NCBI RefSeq assembly: GCF_900104025.1
Contig: NZ_FNIQ01000001.1
Location: 248,001 to 312,000, forward strand
DNA from: Geodermatophilus sp. DSM 45219
Lineage (GTDB): Bacteria; Actinomycetota; Actinomycetes; Mycobacteriales; Geodermatophilaceae
Direction of reading: 5' to 3'
Length of the DNA: 64,000 nucleotides
Numbering within the stretch: position 1 is the first letter of the stretch; every line of letters starts with the position of its first letter. A model generated the notes under the pieces. It did not search any database. It saw only the letters and a list, made by a program, of their open reading frames with translations, and was not told the origin of the DNA. A program made the position numbers and the translations under genes. This document shows positions 8,123 through 16,354 of this stretch, piece after piece.

Positions 8123-8941
8123 ATGGGTCTGCGCGTCAACAACAACATCGCCGCGTTCAACGCCTACCGGAACCTGAACGTGACCGATGGCGCGATGAGC
8201 AAGTCGCTGGAGAAGCTGTCCAGCGGTCTGCGCATCAACCGTGCCGCCGACGACGCGGCCGGTCTGGCCATCTCCGAGGGCCTGCGCTCGCAGATCGGTG
8301 GCCTCAAGGTCGCCGTCCGCAACGCGCAGGACGGCATCTCGGTCGTCCAGACCGCTGAGGGCGCTCTCACCGAGACGCACTCGATCCTGCAGCGCATGCG
8401 TGACCTCGCGGTGCAGGCGTCCAACGACGGTGCCCTGAGCGACACGGACAAGGCCAAGGCCGACGAGGAGTTCCAGGCCCTGGCCAAGGAGCTCGACGAC
8501 ATCGCCGGCAAGACCACGTTCAACGGCACCAAGCTGCTCGACGGCAGCTACTCGTCGAAGTCCTTCCAGGTCGGTTCGAACGCCGGCGAGACGCTCGCGG
8601 TCACCGTCGGCGACATGAGCGCCTCGGCGCTGGGCGCCTCGGGCAACATCTCCTCGGCGGCCACGGCCTCCGCGGCGATCTCGTCCATCAGCGACGCCAT
8701 CGGTGACGTGTCCACCGAGCGCGCCAAGCTGGGTGCGGTGCAGAACCGGCTCGAGCACAAGATCAACAACCTGAACGCCACCGTCGAGAACCTGGCCGCG
8801 TCGGAGAGCCGCATCCGCGACACCGACATGGCCCTGGAGATGGTGTCCTTCACCAGGTCGCAGATCTTGTCGCAGGCCGGTACGGCGATGCTGGCCCAGG
8901 CCAACCAGGGCTCGCAGGGCGTCCTGCAGCTCCTCGGCTGA
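8123..8941 (+). CDS. fliC: Flagellin
   Basis: The filament subunit, 272 residues. The N-terminal D0/D1 region is canonical (LRVNNNIAAFNAYRNL, SLEKLSSGLRINRAADDAAG, LAISEGLRSQ, NAQDGISVVQTAEGAL) and so is the C-terminal one (ESRIRDTDMALEMVSFTRSQ, ILSQAGTAMLAQANQ, GVLQLLG). The middle is short, so there is essentially no D2/D3 domain. The Ser/Ala/Thr-rich stretch at about residues 170-195 (MSASALGASGNISSAATASA) is the natural surface for O-glycosylation. Codon use and a strong ribosome binding site suggest high expression. A terminator follows, so it can be transcribed alone. Confidence 0.97.
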   Translation: MGLRVNNNIAAFNAYRNLNVTDGAMSKSLEKLSSGLRINRAADDAAGLAISEGLRSQIGGLKVAVRNAQDGISVVQTAEGALTETHSILQRMRDLAVQASNDGALSDTDKAKADEEFQALAKELDDIAGKTTFNGTKLLDGSYSSKSFQVGSNAGETLAVTVGDMSASALGASGNISSAATASAAISSISDAIGDVSTERAKLGAVQNRLEHKINNLNATVENLAASESRIRDTDMALEMVSFTRSQILSQAGTAMLAQANQGSQGVLQLLG

Positions 8942-8976
8942 CCTGGGGCGCTGAGCGCCTGACCGCACAGCACCAC

Positions 8977-9014
8977 CCGGTGAGGGGGGAGGTTCCGGCC
9001 TCCCCCCTCACCGG
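8977..9014 (+). terminator. Terminator after flagellin
   Basis: Inverted repeat with arms 8977-8990 and 9001-9014 (14 bp, extendable to 16 bp with a 6-base loop). It starts 35 bases after the fliC stop and separates fliC from fliD. Confidence 0.85.
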
Positions 9015-9053
9015 CGTACCGCCCCCGCTCCCCGACCCGCCTGGAGGAACCCC

Positions 9054-10439
9054 ATGGTCAGCCTGAGCGTCGACGGCCTGGTCTCCGGGCTGGACACCAC
9101 CTCGCTGGTCTCCCAGCTCGTCGCGGCCGAGGCCCTGCCGCAGACCCGGCTCAAGACGCAGCTGACCACCACGCAGGCCGCGGCGACCGCCTACCGGGCG
9201 GTCAACTCCAAGGTCGACGCCGTGCGCACCGCCGCAGAAGCGCTCACCGCCGACGGCCTCGCTGCCGCCCGGACGGCGAAGAGCAGCGCCACCTCGGTGA
9301 GCGCGAGCGCCACGTCGACCGCGGTCACCGGCAGCCGGCTCAGCTTCACCGTCGAGTCCCTCGCCTCGGCCGCCAGCTACCTGAGCGCCAGCACCTGGGC
9401 CTCGCCCACCACCCCGGTCCGCAGCCCCTCGAACCCGGACGGCACCGCCGCCCCGTCACCCTGGCCGCTGACGATCAGCCGCGAGGGCCAGGCCCCGGTG
9501 ACCATCGAGCCGCCGGCCGGCGCGACCCTGGCGCAGACGGTCGCCCACATCAACGGCCTGGAGGACCTCGGCATCCGAGCCACCGCGGTCAAGGGCAGCG
9601 ACGGCTACCACCTGCAGCTGAGCAGCGCGACCTCCGGTGCGGACGGCGACTTCACGGTCGCCACGGCGGCCGGTGCCCAGTTCACGCAGCTCTCCTTCGC
9701 GACCGACGCCACCCTCGACCTCGGCGGCGGCATCAAGGCCACGTCGTCGACCAACACCTTCGCCGAGCTGATGACCGGCGTCTCGGTCACGGTCACCGAG
9801 CGGGGTGCCGCTGCGGTCGTCGAGGTGGCCGAGGACCCCAAGAGCGTCTCCGCCAAGGTGAAGACCCTCGTCGACGCGGTCAACTCCGCGCTCGACTCCA
9901 TCAAGACCCACAGCAACAGCGAGACCGACAGCAAGGCTGTCCTCAAGGGCGACTTCGAGCTGCGCACGCTGACCAGCGAGCTGCTGCAGAACGTCTCCAG
10001 CGCCGTGAGCGGCGCCGGCTCCCCCGGCGCCATCGGCATCGAGCTGACCCGTGACGGCACGGTCGTGTTCGACGAGACCACCTTCCTGGCCGCGCTGGCG
10101 TCGGACCCCGACCTCGTCGAGCGGATGCTCGCCGGCGCGCCGGCCGACCCCACGGCCGCGCCGCCGGTGACGGCCGTCGACGGCCTGAGCCAGCGCCTGC
10201 AGAAGCTGACGGAGCGGTTCGCGGACTCGACCACCGGCACCCTGACGCTGCTGGCCAAGGGCCGCGACGCCCTCGCCGAGGACTTCAAGGACCGGATCGC
10301 CGACTGGGACCTGCGGCTGGCCACGCGCAAGGAGACCCTGACCCGCCAGTTCACCGCCATGGAGACCGCGCTCAGCTCGCTGCGCAACCAGTCCACCTGG
10401 CTCGCCGGTCAGCTCAACGCGCTGCCCAGCTCAAGCTGA
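9054..10439 (+). CDS. fliD: Flagellar filament capping protein FliD
   Basis: FliD (HAP2) sits at the filament tip and folds incoming flagellin. The 461-residue product begins with the FliD_N motif (SLSVDGLVSGLDTTSLVSQL, VAAEALPQTRLKTQL) and ends with the FliD_C helices (GLSQRLQKLTERFADSTTGT, RIADWDLRLATRKETLTRQF, TAMETALSSLRNQSTWLAGQ). It follows the fliC terminator and has its own GGAGG ribosome binding site. I see no clear separate promoter; low-level read-through from fliC or a promoter I cannot recognise would drive fliD-fliS. Confidence 0.95.
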   Translation: MVSLSVDGLVSGLDTTSLVSQLVAAEALPQTRLKTQLTTTQAAATAYRAVNSKVDAVRTAAEALTADGLAAARTAKSSATSVSASATSTAVTGSRLSFTVESLASAASYLSASTWASPTTPVRSPSNPDGTAAPSPWPLTISREGQAPVTIEPPAGATLAQTVAHINGLEDLGIRATAVKGSDGYHLQLSSATSGADGDFTVATAAGAQFTQLSFATDATLDLGGGIKATSSTNTFAELMTGVSVTVTERGAAAVVEVAEDPKSVSAKVKTLVDAVNSALDSIKTHSNSETDSKAVLKGDFELRTLTSELLQNVSSAVSGAGSPGAIGIELTRDGTVVFDETTFLAALASDPDLVERMLAGAPADPTAAPPVTAVDGLSQRLQKLTERFADSTTGTLTLLAKGRDALAEDFKDRIADWDLRLATRKETLTRQFTAMETALSSLRNQSTWLAGQLNALPSSS

Positions 10440-10492
10440 CGCCTGCCCCGCCGAACCTCTCTGTACCACCGCTTCCCCCAGGAGACCGCCTG

Positions 10493-10876
10493 ATGAGCAC
10501 CGCCTCTCTCCGTTCCCGCTACCTCGGCGACTCGGTCGCGACGGCGTCCCCGCAGCGGATCCTCGTCATGCTCTACGACCGGCTGGTGCTCGACCTCGAG
10601 CGTGCCGAGCTGGCCCTGGACGCCGGCGACCGCGCCGAGGCGGCCGCGCAGATCCAGCACGCGCAGGACATCGTCTTCGAGCTCCGCGAGAGCCTGCGGG
10701 TCGAGGCGTGGGAGGGCGGGCCGCGGCTGGCCTCCCTCTACAGCTGGATGATCACCGAGCTGGTCCAGGCCGGCGTCAAGCGCGACCGCAACCGCGTGTC
10801 CGCCTGCCGGCAGATCGCCGAGCCGCTGCGCGACGCGTGGCGGCAGGCCGCCGCCACGCTCACCACCACCGCATGA
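10493..10876 (+). CDS. fliS: Flagellin export chaperone FliS
   Basis: FliS binds the C-terminus of flagellin and prevents early polymerisation. The 127-residue protein shows the family pattern: the Tyr-rich start (SLRSRYLGDSVATASPQRIL), VMLYDRLVLDLERAELAL, the helical AAAQIQHAQDIVFELRESL, and LASLYSWMITELVQAGVKRD. The length is typical. A GGAG ribosome binding site lies upstream of ATG 10493, and the gene overlaps the next by four bases (ATGA). Confidence 0.95.
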   Translation: MSTASLRSRYLGDSVATASPQRILVMLYDRLVLDLERAELALDAGDRAEAAAQIQHAQDIVFELRESLRVEAWEGGPRLASLYSWMITELVQAGVKRDRNRVSACRQIAEPLRDAWRQAAATLTTTA

Positions 10877-11229
10877 CCACCGGCCGCTCCCCGGCGGCCG
10901 GCGGCGAGGCGTCCCGCGACTGGGCCACCGTCCTCGACGAGCTCGAGGGCGAGGTGCTCGCCGCCGAGGCGACCCTCCGGTCCGACCGGCACGACGAGAT
11001 CGCCGCCTGGGGCCGCCGCGCCGAGGACTGGGTCGCCCCGTCGTCGTCCCTCGGCCCGGTGCCCGCGGACCTCCGCGAGCGCGCCGCCCGCCTGCTGCAG
11101 CACCAGCTCGCCGTCGCCGAGGAGCTCGTCGAGCGGATCATCCAGTCCCGCCGGCAGCGCGACGTCGCCGCCCGGATGTCCTACGGCCCGGCCCGCCCCG
11201 AGGCCTCCTACGTCGACCGGGCCCTCTGA
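10873..11229 (+). CDS. FliT-like small helical protein after fliS
   Basis: A 118-residue, mostly helical protein that overlaps fliS by four bases. Its position (fliD-fliS-fliT) and composition (DWATVLDELEGEVLAAEATL, RAARLLQHQLAVAEELVERI) suggest a flagellar chaperone of the FliT kind, which would bind FliD, but sequence similarity is too weak to be sure. It ends SYVDRAL; the pentapeptide SYVDR recurs in the C-terminal tail of FliA. FliT proteins in other bacteria can also act on flagellar regulators, so a link to FliA is possible but unproven. Confidence 0.7.
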   Translation: MTTGRSPAAGGEASRDWATVLDELEGEVLAAEATLRSDRHDEIAAWGRRAEDWVAPSSSLGPVPADLRERAARLLQHQLAVAEELVERIIQSRRQRDVAARMSYGPARPEASYVDRAL

Positions 11230-11252
11230 GCGGCCCACTCGCAGCCCCTCCC

Positions 11253-11288
11253 CCGCCCCCCGTGACGCCCCCGGCGTCCGGGGGGCGG
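11253..11288 (+). terminator. Terminator after fliD-fliS-fliT
   Basis: G+C-only inverted repeat with 10-bp arms at 11253-11262 and 11279-11288, 24 bases after the stop codon. The rest of the 347-bp gap to flgB holds the flgB promoter; nothing else is recognised. Confidence 0.75.
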
Positions 11289-11424
11289 CGGCGTTCCCGG
11301 GCCCGTCGTCCCCAGCTGCCTTCCGCGCGCGAGAGGCACCTCCCCGGCCGGTGACGCACCGCGAGTCACAGTCGACACGTCCATCCCACCGGCGTACTCC
11401 GGCCACTCCCGTGGGGGGTTGCCG

Positions 11425-11453
11425 GTCAGGGGGCCCGGCGCGCGTGCCGATGA
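11425..11453 (+). promoter_or_regulatory. Probable sigma-28 type promoter of the flgB-flgE operon
   Basis: GTCAGG (11425-11430), a 15-base spacer and GCCGATGA (11446-11453). The identical pair of hexamer and octamer with the same spacing precedes fliM, which supports the call. The leader to the flgB GTG at 11577 is about 115 bases. Confidence 0.6.
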
Positions 11454-11576
11454 CCCCAGAGCACGGAAAGCGCACCTCTCGCCACGGATCGGCGGACCCC
11501 GCACTCGCTCGCGAGTGCCTCCTTGCGTACCCCGGAGGCCGATCGTGTCCCGTTGCCCTGCCCGAGGGACGTCCCT

Positions 11577-11924
11577 GTGATCGGGGACGTCACCTCCACG
11601 GCCCTGCACTCCGCGCTCAACGGGCTCGCCCAGCGGCAGCGGGTGACCGCCGACAACATCGCGAACCTGCAGACCCCCGGCTTCCTCGCCGGCCGCGTCG
11701 ACTTCGAGACCGGCCTGCGCGGCGCCCTGGCCAGCGGCTCGACCCAGACCGCCGCGGGCGGCACGGTCCGCCGGTCGATGGAGCCGACCCGCATGGACGG
11801 CAACAACGTCAACCTCGACGCGGAGACCGTGATCGCCACCGAGACCGGGCTGCGCTACCAGCTGGCCCTCAACGCCCTCGACGGGAAGTACAACGTCATG
11901 CGCACGGCCCTGAGGACCAACTGA
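11577..11924 (+). CDS. flgB: Flagellar basal-body rod protein FlgB
   Basis: FlgB is the proximal rod subunit that attaches to FliE and the MS ring. The 115-residue product starts VIGDVTSTALHSALNGLAQR and has the rod motif VTADNIANLQTPGFLAGRVD. The C-terminal half (RYQLALNALDGKYNVMRTAL) is typical. GTG 11577 is preferred over the ATG at 11523 because FlgB homologues start at this point and GAGGGA lies seven bases upstream. First gene of the basal-body operon; the stop shares a base with the flgC ATG. Confidence 0.95.
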   Translation: MIGDVTSTALHSALNGLAQRQRVTADNIANLQTPGFLAGRVDFETGLRGALASGSTQTAAGGTVRRSMEPTRMDGNNVNLDAETVIATETGLRYQLALNALDGKYNVMRTALRTN

Positions 11925-12328
11925 TGAGCACGTTCGACTCGCTCGGCATCTCGGGCTCCGGGCTGCTGGTCCACCGCAAGTGGCTGGACGCCGTCTCGGA
12001 CAACATCGCCAACATCAACAACGTCACCTCGACCGACCAGGACGCGTTCCAGGAGCGGCTGATCGTGGCGCAGGCGGTCGACTACGGCTCCGGCGAGGGC
12101 GGCGTCCGCGTGGCCCGCGCCGAGTACGGCAGCGCCGAGGGCCGGCTGGTCCACGAGCCGGACCACCCGCTGGCCGACGCCAACGGCTACGTGCGCTACC
12201 CGGACATCGACCTGGGCGACCAGATGACCCAGCTGATCATGGCCCAGCGCGGCTACCAGGCGAACCTCGCCGTCGTCGAGCGCGCCACCACCGCCTACCA
12301 GGCCGCACTGCAACTCGGGAAGGGCTGA
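11924..12328 (+). CDS. flgC: Flagellar basal-body rod protein FlgC
   Basis: Proximal rod protein of 134 residues. It has the N-terminal rod motif (SGSGLLVHRKWLDAVSDNIA, NINNVTSTDQDAFQER) and the C-terminal family motif VRYPDIDLGDQMTQLIMAQR followed by GYQANLAVVERATTAYQAAL. The start ATG overlaps the flgB TGA by one base. The order flgB-flgC-fliE-fliF is the standard core of Gram-positive flagellar operons. Confidence 0.96.
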   Translation: MSTFDSLGISGSGLLVHRKWLDAVSDNIANINNVTSTDQDAFQERLIVAQAVDYGSGEGGVRVARAEYGSAEGRLVHEPDHPLADANGYVRYPDIDLGDQMTQLIMAQRGYQANLAVVERATTAYQAALQLGKG

Positions 12329-12331
12329 TCG

Positions 12332-12408
12332 GTGGCCGAGCTCGCGAGGACACGGATGAACAGAGCACCCCAGGGCATGCGCCCGACGAGCGCCAGCGAG
12401 GAGGGGGC
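12332..12408 (+). repeat. Intercistronic repeat family A, copy 1 (before fliE)
   Basis: About 77 bases filling the flgC-fliE gap and closely matching copies at 14327, 16353 and 45985. Conserved blocks are CCGAGCTCGCGAGG, CAGAGCACCCC-GGGCA, CGACGAGCG-CAGCGAGGAGG, then the start codon of the next gene followed by ACC. The GAGGAGGGGG at its end is the fliE ribosome binding site. Confidence 0.8.
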
Positions 12409-12738
12409 ATGACCTCGCCGATCGGTGGCATCTCCTTCCCGTCCGCGGTCACCGGCCTGGCCGGGGTCACCGGCACGGACGCCACGGACGCCGTCGCCCG
12501 GACGCCGGCGGCCGGCGACAACGGGTTCGCGTCGGTGCTCGTGTCCTCGCTGGAGGAGCTGCAGGCCAAGCAGTCGACGTCCGACGGCCTCGCCGTCCAG
12601 GCCGCCAGCGGCGACCTGCGCGACGTGCACGACTACATGATCGCGTCCAACGAGGCCCGCCTGGCCACCGAGATGGCCGTGACCATCAAGAACAAGGCCG
12701 TCGAGGCCTTCAACGAGATCCTGAGGATGCCGGTCTGA
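12409..12738 (+). CDS. fliE: Flagellar hook-basal body complex protein FliE
   Basis: FliE links the MS ring to the rod. The 109-residue product has the family C-terminus: FASVLVSSLEELQAKQSTSD, SGDLRDVHDYMIASNEARLA, MAVTIKNKAVEAFNEILRMP. The ATG at 12409 is placed eight bases after a GAGGAGG that belongs to the preceding repeat element. The stop overlaps the fliF start by one base. Confidence 0.95.
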   Translation: MTSPIGGISFPSAVTGLAGVTGTDATDAVARTPAAGDNGFASVLVSSLEELQAKQSTSDGLAVQAASGDLRDVHDYMIASNEARLATEMAVTIKNKAVEAFNEILRMPV

Positions 12739-14330
12739 TGCCTGCCGCCCTCGCCGGGCCGCTGGAGCGCATCCGCTCCGGGCTCGCCACGATCAGCCTC
12801 GGCCAGAAGGTCGTCATCGGCCTGCTCGCTGCCGGGTTGCTCCTCGGCGGCTTCGTGTTCTACCGGTGGATCACCGCGCCGACCTACGCGCCGCTGTTCT
12901 CCAACCTGGCCTCGGCCGACGCCTCGGCGATCGTCGAGGAGCTCAACGCGGCCGGGGTCGGCTACGAGCTCGCCGACGGCGGCGGCACGATCATGGTGCC
13001 GAACGAGCAGGTCTACGACCTGCGGCTGTCGATGAGCGGCAAGGGGCTGCCCGCCGGCAACGACACCGGGTACGCGCTGCTGGACGAGCAGGGCATCACC
13101 ACCAGCGAGTTCCAGCAGCAGGTCACCTACCAGCGCGCCCTGCAGGACGAGCTGGCCCGCACCCTGCAGTCGCTGGAGGGCGTGCGCACCGCCGTCGTCC
13201 ACCTGGCCCTGCCCGAGGAGGAGGTGTTCGCCTCCGACGAGGCCGAGCCCACCGCCTCGGTGCTGCTGGACCTGGCCCCGGGCACCGCGCTGGACAGCGG
13301 CCAGGTGCAGGCGGTGACCAACCTGGTCTCCTCGAGCATCGAGGGGATGGACCCCGAGCAGGTCACCGTCGCCGACGCCACCGGCGCGGTGCTCTCCGCA
13401 CCGGGCCAGGGCGTGACCAGCGCCGCCGGCGACGCCCGCTCCCAGATGGAGCAGGACTACGAGGCCCGGCTGGCCGACAACGCCCAGGTGATCCTCGACC
13501 GGGTCTTCGGTCCCGGCCGCGCGCAGGTGTCGGTCCGCGCCGACCTCGACCTGGACCAGCGCAGCACCACCTCGGAGACGCACACCTACGAGGAGGGCAC
13601 CCCGCCCATCTCGGAGAGCACGACCACCGAGGACTACACCGGCAACGGCGCCGCGGTCGGCGGCATCCTCGGCCCGGAGAACCAGGCCGACGCCGGGGCC
13701 GGCACCGGGGACTCCACGTACAACAAGGAGTCCACGACCGCGAACAACGCCGTCGGGACGACGGTGGAGACGGTCGAGGCCGCACCCGGTGCGGTCAACC
13801 GGCTGACCGTCTCGGTCGTGATGGACGAGGCCGTGGCCGGCAACGCCAACCAGGCGCAGATCCAGGACCTCATCGGCAACGCCGTCGGTCTGGACGTCGC
13901 CCGCGGCGACGACATCACCGTGGCCTCGATGGCCTTCGACACCAGCGCCGCCGACCGGGCCGCCGAGGAGCTCGCGGCGGCCGAGGAGGCCGAGCGGCAG
14001 GCCCAGCTGTGGTCGATGGTGAAGACCGGCGGCATCGCCCTCGGCATCGCCCTGCTCGTGCTGGTCGTCTGGCTGCGCTCCCGGCGCCGGCAGGACGACG
14101 AGGAGGAGGACTACGAGGCCCTGGAGCTCACCGACGACGTGATGGCCGAGCTGGACCGCATCCGCATCGAGAGCACGCGGGCGGTGCCGGTCGTCGACAA
14201 CGAGGCCCTGGAGCTCGAGGCCGCCGAGCGGGCCCGGGTCCGCGGCGAGATCGCCGCCATGGTCAACGAGAAGCCCGACGAGGTCGCCGCCATGCTGCGC
14301 GGCTGGCTGAGCGAGAGCGGTGTGAAGTGA
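12738..14330 (+). CDS. fliF: Flagellar M-ring protein FliF
   Basis: Forms the MS ring in the membrane, on which rotor, rod and export gate are built. The 530-residue protein has a first membrane segment at about residues 24-46 (VVIGLLAAGLLLGGFVFYRW), a YscJ/FliF domain (YAPLFSNLASADASAIVEEL, STGK-like loop SMSGKGLPAGNDTGYALLDE), the second ring domain (ANNAVGTTVETVEAAPGAVN, RLTVSVVMDE), a second membrane helix near residue 430, and the acidic cytoplasmic tail that binds FliG. The last codons run into a repeat element. Confidence 0.97.
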   Translation: MPAALAGPLERIRSGLATISLGQKVVIGLLAAGLLLGGFVFYRWITAPTYAPLFSNLASADASAIVEELNAAGVGYELADGGGTIMVPNEQVYDLRLSMSGKGLPAGNDTGYALLDEQGITTSEFQQQVTYQRALQDELARTLQSLEGVRTAVVHLALPEEEVFASDEAEPTASVLLDLAPGTALDSGQVQAVTNLVSSSIEGMDPEQVTVADATGAVLSAPGQGVTSAAGDARSQMEQDYEARLADNAQVILDRVFGPGRAQVSVRADLDLDQRSTTSETHTYEEGTPPISESTTTEDYTGNGAAVGGILGPENQADAGAGTGDSTYNKESTTANNAVGTTVETVEAAPGAVNRLTVSVVMDEAVAGNANQAQIQDLIGNAVGLDVARGDDITVASMAFDTSAADRAAEELAAAEEAERQAQLWSMVKTGGIALGIALLVLVVWLRSRRRQDDEEEDYEALELTDDVMAELDRIRIESTRAVPVVDNEALELEAAERARVRGEIAAMVNEKPDEVAAMLRGWLSESGVK

Positions 14331-14403
14331 CCGAGCTCGCGAGGTCACAGGGAGACAGAGCACCCCGGGGCACGGCTCCGACGAGCGTCAGCGAGGAGGG
14401 GCT
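14327..14403 (+). repeat. Intercistronic repeat family A, copy 2 (before fliG)
   Basis: Fills the fliF-fliG gap. It begins at GTGACCGAG, where the TGA is the fliF stop, and has the inverted pair GTGACC/GGTCAC at its left end. It ends CAGCGAGGAGGGGCT directly before the fliG GTG, so it supplies the fliG ribosome binding site. Over 75 bases it is nearly identical to the copy before fliE. Confidence 0.82.
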
Positions 14404-15489
14404 GTGACCCTTGCGTCAGTGGAGCAGATGGTCGGGATCACCCCGGCCGCCCAGGAGACCGCCGTCCTCCCGGCCGTGCGGCAGCCCGCGGCGATGCCGG
14501 GCCTGCGCAAGGCCGCGGTGTTCATCGCGCAGCTGTCCAAGGAGGAGGCCGGCGCGCTGCTGGCCAAGATGCGGCCGCGCGAGGTCGAGCTGCTGACCCG
14601 CGAGCTGATGAAGCTCGGGGCGGTCGAGCCCGACGACGTCGACGGGGTCCTCGAGGAGTTCCACCACCTCATGACCGCCCAGCGGTTCGTGGGACGCGGC
14701 GGTGTGGAGTTCGCGCGCGAGATCCTCGCGGCGGGCCTGGGCGAGGACAAGGCCGACGGCATCCTGTCCCGGCTCAACGTCGTCTACACCGAGGTGCCGT
14801 TCGCCTCGCTGCGCAACGCCGACGTCCGCCAGCTGGTCACCTTCCTCAAGGACGAGCACCCGCAGGTCATCGCCCTGGTGCTCGCCCACCTGACCGCGGC
14901 CCAGTCGGCCGAGGTGCTCTCCGGCTTCGCTCCCGAGCAGCAGGCCGCCGTCGCGCACCGCATCGCGACCATGGACCGCACCTCCCCGGAGATGGTCCGG
15001 CTGGTCGAGGAGGAGCTGGGCCGCCGGATGGGCTCGCTGCTGGCCCACCAGGACATGAGCACCGTCGGCGGCGTCGAGACCCTGGTCGAGATCATCAACC
15101 GCTCGCCGCGGCCGACCGAGCGCTCGATCCTGGAGTGGCTGGACACCACCGACCCGGAGCTGGCCGACCAGGTCCGCGCGCAGATGTTCGTGTTCGAGGA
15201 CATCGTCACCATCGACGACCGCTCCCTGCAGCTGGTGCTGCGCGAGGTCGAGGCCAACGACCTGGCGACCGCGCTCAAGGGCGTGCGCCCCGACGTCCGC
15301 GACAAGGTCGTCCGGAACCTCTCCGAGCGTGCCGCGGAGAACCTCGCCGAGGAGATCGAGCTGCTCGGCCCGGTCCGCACCCGCACGGTCGAGGAGGCGC
15401 AGGCCAAGGTCGTCGGCGTCATCCGCACCCTCGAGGAGCAGGGCGTGCTGACCATCTCGCGGGGCGGTGAGGACGATTTCGTCGCGTGA
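14404..15489 (+). CDS. fliG: Flagellar motor switch protein FliG
   Basis: Rotor protein that couples to the stator and sets rotation direction. The 361-residue product has FliG_N (KAAVFIAQLSKEEAGALLAK), the middle domain with the EHPQ motif (DEHPQVIALVLAHLTAAQSA) and the C-terminal torque helix (FVFEDIVTIDDRSLQLVLRE), where the charged residues contacting MotA are conserved (DDRS...R). Length is typical. The start is GTG, taken from the preceding repeat element. Confidence 0.97.
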   Translation: MTLASVEQMVGITPAAQETAVLPAVRQPAAMPGLRKAAVFIAQLSKEEAGALLAKMRPREVELLTRELMKLGAVEPDDVDGVLEEFHHLMTAQRFVGRGGVEFAREILAAGLGEDKADGILSRLNVVYTEVPFASLRNADVRQLVTFLKDEHPQVIALVLAHLTAAQSAEVLSGFAPEQQAAVAHRIATMDRTSPEMVRLVEEELGRRMGSLLAHQDMSTVGGVETLVEIINRSPRPTERSILEWLDTTDPELADQVRAQMFVFEDIVTIDDRSLQLVLREVEANDLATALKGVRPDVRDKVVRNLSERAAENLAEEIELLGPVRTRTVEEAQAKVVGVIRTLEEQGVLTISRGGEDDFVA

Positions 15490-16354
15490 CGACAGCGCCG
15501 GGAGCATCGCTGCGAGGAACGAGCGAGGAGCGGACCGGCGCGCGGAGTCGCGCCAGTGGACGTCGCCTGATGGAGGACCCCCTGCGCCCCGCCACTCGCC
15601 GGCTGACGTCCGCCCACCACGGGAGTCGCCGCTGCTGCGCGGCGGCACCGCGGCGCAGGCGGCACCCCGGGCGCCGTACACGCGCGCAGTGCCCGTGCCG
15701 CCGCAGCAGACCACCGAGCGGCGGACGACGGTGCGCCGCGCGGCCGACGTCCCGGTGCCCGGCGGCCGGACCGCGCTGCGGCTCGGCGACGTCTACGCCG
15801 AGGAGCTGGCCCGGCTGCGCGAGCACGCCCGCCAGGAGGGCTACGCCGCCGGCCACGCCGAGGGGGTCCAGGCCGCCGACGCCGTCGTCGCCGAGGCCGA
15901 GCGCGCCGCGCAGGCCCGCCTGGCCGAGGTGCAGGCCCGCTGGGAGCGGCGGATGGTCTCGGCCACCGCCGCCCTCGGCGCCGCGGTGACCCAGCTGGAG
16001 GAGGCCGCCGTCCCGGTCGCCGAGGACGTCCGCGACTCGGTGATCACCATCGTCACGACCCTCGTCGAGGACCTGCTCTGCCGCGAGCTCGCCCTGGCGG
16101 AGGACCCGGTGATGGACGCCGTCCGCCGGGCGCTGACGCTGTGCCCGACCGACGAGCCGGCCGTCGTCCGGCTGCACCCCGACGACCTGGCCGAGCTGCC
16201 CGCCGAGGCGCTGGCCGAGCTGCCCGGCACGGTGCGCGTCGTCGGCGACCTCGCCGTGGAGCGCGCCGGCGCGGTCGTCGAGACCGGCCCCGTCCGCGTC
16301 GACGCCCAGCTGGGCGCGGCGCTGGAGCGCGTCCGGGCGGTGCTGGCGTCGTGA
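15467..16354 (+). CDS. fliH: Flagellar assembly protein FliH (start uncertain)
   Basis: FliH regulates the export ATPase FliI. The body is clear: a helical, Ala/Glu-rich centre (EYAEELARLREHARQEG-like, with repeated AxxxG/ExxxA spacing) and the C-terminal FliH/HrpE fold (LEDLLCRELALAEDPVMDAV, VVRLHPDDLAELPAEALAEL, LAVERAGAVVETGPVRVDAQ). The conserved N-terminal motif SPLLRGG lies near codon 54, so translation must start upstream of it. The only in-frame start there is the GTG at 15467 inside fliG; the N-terminus would then be encoded by a repeat element. The ATG at 15570 is in another frame. Confidence 0.85.
   Translation: MRTISSRDDSAGSIAARNERGADRRAESRQWTSPDGGPPAPRHSPADVRPPRESPLLRGGTAAQAAPRAPYTRAVPVPPQQTTERRTTVRRAADVPVPGGRTALRLGDVYAEELARLREHARQEGYAAGHAEGVQAADAVVAEAERAAQARLAEVQARWERRMVSATAALGAAVTQLEEAAVPVAEDVRDSVITIVTTLVEDLLCRELALAEDPVMDAVRRALTLCPTDEPAVVRLHPDDLAELPAEALAELPGTVRVVGDLAVERAGAVVETGPVRVDAQLGAALERVRAVLAS
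15487..15560 (+). repeat. Intercistronic repeat family B, copy 1 (fliG-fliH junction)
   Basis: Starts at the fliG stop codon. Shares GAGCATCGC, CGAGGAGCGGA-C and GCGCGGAGTCG, in that order, with the element before fliQ (27940-28022). If fliH starts at 15467 the element is translated as part of its N-terminus. Confidence 0.65.

Noticed and set aside
15570-15989. ATG at 15570 as the fliH start
   Set aside because: It is in another frame: the product is Arg/Pro/Ser-rich and does not contain the FliH core, unless a sequencing frameshift exists.
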